Source: Flavobacteriaceae bacterium
GTDB taxonomy: Bacteria; Bacteroidota; Bacteroidia; Flavobacteriales; Flavobacteriaceae
Length of the DNA stretch: 6,328 bases
Assembly: GCA_030613745.1 (NCBI GenBank)
Contig: JAUWLK010000161.1
Coordinates: 1 to 6,328, forward strand
Direction of reading: 5' to 3'
The first letter of the stretch is position 1; each line of letters opens with the position of its first letter. The translations under genes and the position numbers were made by a program. Below are positions 6,239-6,328 of this stretch, piece after piece. Under the pieces are notes generated by a model. It ran no database searches. It was not told the origin of the DNA and saw only the letters and a list, made by a program, of their open reading frames with translations.

Positions 6239-6328
6239 AATCACTTATTAAAATGCACTACAGATTAATTGTATAATCATTGCGCACAGATCAACCAGAA
6301 AGTAAATAAATTAGATTTTAATCATATC

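Noticed and set aside
6239..6328. Terminator after the regulator gene
   Set aside because: Only a 5-bp GATTA/TAATC pair is visible (near 6263-6278), with no G+C-rich stem or following T-run.

Overview
The window is chromosomal-type DNA from a member of the Bacteroidota, most likely class Flavobacteriia. The DNA is strongly A+T-rich, start codons lack Shine-Dalgarno sequences and all have A at -3, and possible promoters resemble the Bacteroidota TTG / TAnnTTTG pattern. It also encodes a carboxypeptidase-regulatory-domain/plug/beta-barrel outer-membrane protein of a type abundant in that phylum. No rRNA, tRNA, CRISPR array, transposase or phage gene is visible.

Layout: three genes lie on the minus strand and read leftward: a small cysteine-containing secreted protein (3484-3906), an 893-residue TonB-receptor-like outer-membrane beta-barrel protein (633-3314) and a 170-residue exported protein of unknown function (59-571). 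The last two are 61 bp apart and could share a transcript. The first two are separated by 169 bp that hold a long nested inverted repeat. Across a 394-bp divergent intergenic region, one plus-strand gene (4301-6238) encodes a 645-residue membrane-spanning regulator. It has an N-terminal AraC-type DNA-binding domain, one transmembrane helix, then a TolB-N/FlgO-like domain and TPR-like repeats predicted to be periplasmic.

How the parts may work together (inference): the regulator has the topology of a CadC/ToxR-type one-component sensor, with an AraC-type HTH instead of the OmpR-type winged helix. It is transcribed divergently from three genes whose products are all predicted to be exported. 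The word ATTGCA occurs three times, with a fourth copy CTTGCA, at near-helical spacing just upstream of the small secreted-protein gene. It occurs twice more as an inverted pair upstream of the beta-barrel gene, at a similar distance from the start codon. A separate perfect 10-bp dyad lies on the regulator's side of the divergent region. A plausible model is a cell-envelope-sensing regulator that controls an adjacent set of envelope and secreted proteins. The sequence does not reveal the signal, the transported substrate or the role of either small protein.
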